Shown here one piece after another: positions 7,242 through 9,627 of a stretch of DNA of 9,627 bases (the stretch's first letter is position 1; the number at the start of each line of letters is the position of its first letter). The notes under the pieces are model-generated. The model was not told where the DNA came from. It made no database searches and saw only the letters and a program-made list of their open reading frames with translations. The DNA comes from Planctomycetaceae bacterium UBA4655 (GTDB lineage: Bacteria > Planctomycetota > Planctomycetia > Pirellulales > UBA1268), in contig DHLZ01000181.1 of the NCBI GenBank assembly GCA_002405515.1, positions 1-9,627 of the forward strand, written 5' to 3'. A program made the position numbers and the translations under genes.

Positions 7242-9455
7242 GTGGATTCGAGCAGGCGAAACGGCGGCGTCGGCGGAAGACTTGCGGCGTGCGTTGTCCT
7301 CGTGGTCAGCCTGATGGAGCCGATGACGGCGAGGGTCGCCGCGATCGAGCCGGCGGCCAACGTCGTCACCCCCGGTCCGAACGACCGCCAGATCGCCCTG
7401 GCCGTGCGGAGCTACCTGGAGCGCGAGCATCTCACCCGCCGGTCGATCGACGACGAGATCGCCGCGAGGTGGTTCAAGATGTTCATCGACGCGCTCGATC
7501 CGATGAAGGTCTACTTCCTGAAGGGGGATATCGACGGTTTCACGACGAGGGTAGGCGGCCTCGACGACATGGTCCGGCGGGGTGACGTCACGTTCGCCTA
7601 CGACGTGTTCGGCCGGTTCCTCGACCGTGTCGACCAGCGGCTGCCGATGATCGAGCGGCTCATTCAGTCGCCGCAGGATTTCACGGTGCCCGAGTCGATC
7701 GTGGTGGACCGGAAGGGGACGACCTGGGCCGCGAACGACGCGGAGGCGGAGGCGGTCTGGAGGAGGAGGATCAAGTACGACCTGCTCGTCCAGAAGATGG
7801 AGAAGACACCGGAGCAGGACGCGAAGGAGAAGCTGCTGCGGCGATACCGCAGCTTCGCCAAGCGGATGCACCAGATGACGGCCGATGAGCTGCTCGAGAC
7901 CTATCTCTCCACGCTCACGGCGAGCCTCGATCCGCACACGAGCTACATGAGCCCCGGCACGCTCGAGAACTTCGAGATCCAGATGAGGCTGCAGCTCGAC
8001 GGCATCGGGGCGTCGCTGAAGGCGGAGGACGGCTTCACGACGATCGCCAGCCTCGTGCCGAACGGCGCCGCGGACAAGGACGGCCGCCTCAAGGCCAAGG
8101 ATCGTGTGATCGGCGTCGGGCAGGGCCTCGACGGAGAGATCGTCGATGTGGTGGACACGGACCTCAACGGGGTGGTGAAGCTGATCCGTGGCAAGCGGGG
8201 CACGATCGTGCGGCTCAAGGTGATTCCGTTCGGCCAGACCGAACCGAGGATCTACGACATCACCCGTGCGAGCATCGAGCTGAAGGACAGCGAGGCCCGT
8301 GGCGAGGTGATCGAGGAGGGGAAGAAGTCCGACGGATCCCCGTACCGAATCGGCGTGATCAACCTGCCGAGCTTCTACATGGACATGGCCGGCGCCCGGC
8401 AGGGGCAGGCCGAGTACAAGAGCACGACCCGCGACTGCAGGCGAATCCTCAGGGATTTCAAGGGGAAGGGGGTCGACTGCGTCGTGCTCGACCTCCGAAA
8501 CAACGGAGGCGGCTCGTTGCCGGAGGCGATCTCGCTCACCGACCTGTTCGTCGATACGGGGCCGGTCGTGCAGGTGAAGGACGCCGACAAGCGGGTGCAG
8601 CAGTACGACGCCGTCGAGCCGGGCCTGGAGTGGGACGGCCCGCTCGTCGTCATGATCAACAAGTTCAGCGCGAGCGCCAGCGAGATCGTCGCCGGCGCGA
8701 TCCAGGACTACAAGCGGGGCCTCGTGGTCGGCGACAAGGCGACGCACGGAAAGGGAACGGTCCAGAGCCTCCAGGAGATCAAGGTCTTCCGTCAGTTGCC
8801 GGGCCCGTCGCTCGGGGCCATCAAGATCACGATGCAGCAGTTCTACCGGCCGAGCGGCGACAGCACGCAAAACGAGGGCGTCGGCAGCGATGTCGAGTTG
8901 CCGAGCATCACGACCCACCTCGAGGTCGGCGAGTCGGATCTTGACTACGCGCTCGCCTTCGACCGGGTGCCGCGGGCGGCCCACGGTTCGAGCAACAAGG
9001 TCTCCGACGAACTGGTCTCGATGCTCCAGAGCCGGTCCAAGGCCCGCGTCGGAGCCGACGAAGATTTCCGTAAGGTCGGCCGCGAGATCGAGCGGTACAA
9101 GTCCCGGAAGAACCAGAAGACGATCTCGCTCGTGGAGGAGGACTTCAAGAAGTTCTGGAACGACTCCAAGGCGGCCGACGACGAGGAGAAGAAACTCGAG
9201 GAGTCCGTCGACCCGAAGCGGCCGGTCGTCAAACGGGACTTCTACTTCAACGAGGCGATGAGGGTTACCCTCGACTACCTGCAGGCGCTCGACAAGGGGG
9301 TGGCGAGCCTCGCCCGGCTCGATCCAGCCGCGGCCGCCACCATTCCCGCGGCGAGCGCGACCGCCACCCGTAACGCTGCAGTAGTGCCGCTGAAGACCGA
9401 GCCGCTCGATCCGGGCCTGCGTCCTCCCGTGCCCGTGCCGCCGATCGCACCGTAG
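7242..9455 (+). CDS. prc: C-terminal processing (tail-specific) protease Prc/Tsp, family S41
   Basis: Serine protease that degrades or trims envelope proteins from their C-termini, acting in the periplasm. From GTG 7242 it has 737 residues, close to E. coli Tsp. Residues 1-34 are a signal peptide (basic start, LAACVVLVVSL core, VAA before IEP). The N-terminal helical domain runs to about 225, with LDPMKVYFLKGD and then SLDPHTSYMSP (228-238). A PDZ domain follows (about 245-335; LDGIGASLK, LIRGKRGTIVRL). The S41 core spans about 365-560: VVLDLRNNGGGSL (414-426), KFSASASEIVAGAIQDY (474-490) with nucleophile Ser478, Asp489, and HGKGTVQ with general base Lys504, aligning with Ser430, Asp441 and Lys455 of E. 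coli Tsp. A charged C-terminal domain (about 570-690) resembles DUF3340. The last 25 residues are proline-rich. All catalytic residues are present. It may be transcribed from its own promoter. Confidence 0.95.
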   Translation: MDSSRRNGGVGGRLAACVVLVVSLMEPMTARVAAIEPAANVVTPGPNDRQIALAVRSYLEREHLTRRSIDDEIAARWFKMFIDALDPMKVYFLKGDIDGFTTRVGGLDDMVRRGDVTFAYDVFGRFLDRVDQRLPMIERLIQSPQDFTVPESIVVDRKGTTWAANDAEAEAVWRRRIKYDLLVQKMEKTPEQDAKEKLLRRYRSFAKRMHQMTADELLETYLSTLTASLDPHTSYMSPGTLENFEIQMRLQLDGIGASLKAEDGFTTIASLVPNGAADKDGRLKAKDRVIGVGQGLDGEIVDVVDTDLNGVVKLIRGKRGTIVRLKVIPFGQTEPRIYDITRASIELKDSEARGEVIEEGKKSDGSPYRIGVINLPSFYMDMAGARQGQAEYKSTTRDCRRILRDFKGKGVDCVVLDLRNNGGGSLPEAISLTDLFVDTGPVVQVKDADKRVQQYDAVEPGLEWDGPLVVMINKFSASASEIVAGAIQDYKRGLVVGDKATHGKGTVQSLQEIKVFRQLPGPSLGAIKITMQQFYRPSGDSTQNEGVGSDVELPSITTHLEVGESDLDYALAFDRVPRAAHGSSNKVSDELVSMLQSRSKARVGADEDFRKVGREIERYKSRKNQKTISLVEEDFKKFWNDSKAADDEEKKLEESVDPKRPVVKRDFYFNEAMRVTLDYLQALDKGVASLARLDPAAAATIPAASATATRNAAVVPLKTEPLDPGLRPPVPVPPIAP

Positions 9456-9490
9456 TTTCTCGTGCGGCTGGGTTCGGGGCTGCCCGTATG

Positions 9491-9520
9491 CCCTCGCCGG
9501 ACGCTCGCTGCAGGCGAGGG
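9491..9520. repeat. Inverted repeat, 8-bp arms, inside repeat copy A
   Basis: CCCTCGCC (9491-9498) pairs perfectly with GGCGAGGG (9513-9520) around a 14-nt loop. It could help end prc transcription, but it is followed by GCCGCCC and not by a T-run. Confidence 0.55.
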
Positions 9521-9553
9521 GCCGCCCGTGTCCCTTCGCCGGACGTTCGCTAC

Positions 9554-9569
9554 AGCCCTCCGGGCTTTC
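9554..9569 (+). terminator. Small hairpin, possible weak terminator of prc
   Basis: AGCCC (9554-9558) pairs with GGGCT (9562-9566) across a 3-nt loop and is followed by TTC, only a short T-run. The stem is small, so terminator function is doubtful; it may simply be part of the repeat element. Confidence 0.25.
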
Positions 9570-9579
9570 GCTCACTCGG

Positions 9580-9621
9580 AGCTGACTGGCGCTCCGGCAT
9601 CCATGCCTGCGCTGGTCAGCT
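9580..9621. repeat. Long imperfect inverted repeat (hairpin)
   Basis: Arm AGCTGACTGGCGC (9580-9592) pairs with GCGCTGGTCAGCT (9609-9621) over 13 positions, two of them G-U as RNA. Inside, GGCAT (9596-9600) faces ATGCC (9603-9607), extending the stem to a tip of about four bases. Such a hairpin fits a REP-like element, a terminator stem or the edge of a larger repeat; the window ends too soon after it to decide. Confidence 0.65.
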
Positions 9622-9627
9622 ACGCCG

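Larger units (their letters stand above)
9482..9572. repeat. Degenerate direct repeat, two full copies and one partial
   Basis: Copy A (9482-9515) and copy B (9524-9557) are both 34 bp and agree at 28 positions; they lie 42 bp apart and share the core TCGCCGGACG followed by YTCGCT. A shorter third copy begins at 9558 (CTCCGGGCTTTCGCT), 21 bp after the matching point of copy B, half the first spacing. The repeats are outside any gene and look like a dispersed intergenic element rather than coding sequence. Confidence 0.7.
9456..9627. other. Non-coding right end with repeats and inverted repeats
   Basis: 172 bp after the prc stop with no supportable gene. It holds the degenerate direct repeats and the three inverted repeats listed separately. 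No hairpin is followed by a clear T-run, so a classical terminator for prc is not certain. Confidence 0.6.

Noticed and set aside
4178..7369. A very long open frame on the minus strand (over 1000 codons) opposite the exporter and chelatase genes.
   Set aside because: Its product is a low-complexity Arg/Asp/Gly/His-rich string typical of a shadow frame in GC-rich DNA. The opposite strand codes for two clear families, and its end runs out of frame through ispA.
7119..9575. An 818-codon open frame on the minus strand covering the whole of prc.
   Set aside because: It mirrors codon positions of prc, has no recognisable domain, and prc carries every catalytic residue of its family. A long stop-free antisense frame is expected at this GC content.
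9456..9627. A CRISPR-like array at the right end.
   Set aside because: The copies differ from each other, spacing is unequal (42 then 21 bp), the intervals are too short for spacers, and no cas gene is present.

Overview
The window is GC-rich bacterial DNA with dense protein coding and a strong preference for G or C at third codon positions. It carries six genes in two divergent groups. Several traits suggest a member of the Planctomycetota: the form of DXS (with CESHAVAFAAG around the catalytic Glu and NDNKMSICPRVG after the thiamine site), the gene order ispA-dxs-nadK, and a secreted protein of a type I recall from planctomycete genomes. This assignment is inference from memory, not from a search. 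No mobile element, CRISPR array, tRNA or rRNA was seen.

Minus-strand group, read from about 4713 down to 1: a short-chain (C15-type) isoprenyl diphosphate synthase (ispA), 1-deoxy-D-xylulose-5-phosphate synthase (dxs), NAD kinase (nadK), and the first 238 codons of a secreted protein of unknown function that runs off the left edge. IspA and DXS belong to isoprenoid synthesis. NAD kinase supplies NADP(H), which the next enzyme of the MEP pathway (DXR) consumes. The order therefore makes metabolic sense as an operon, although 165 bp separate ispA from dxs. The dxs frame is broken by one surplus base in a GGG triplet at 3169-3171, just after the GDGA thiamine-binding motif. Both halves are otherwise complete and well conserved.

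Plus-strand group, read from about 4793 to 9455: a TetA-like major facilitator exporter, a two-domain CbiX/SirB-type chelatase, and a periplasmic C-terminal processing protease (Prc/Tsp). The protease starts at GTG 7242 behind a perfect AGGAGG. The three products have no obvious common pathway. The 54 bp between exporter and chelatase allow co-transcription, while the 127 bp before the protease probably hold its own promoter.

The right end (9456-9627) is non-coding and full of structure: two copies of a 34-bp degenerate repeat 42 bp apart, a third partial copy 21 bp further on, and three inverted repeats, the last of which can fold into a long hairpin. This looks like a dispersed repeat element. 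I see no clearly new multi-gene system. The broken dxs and the right-end repeats are the points most worth checking.
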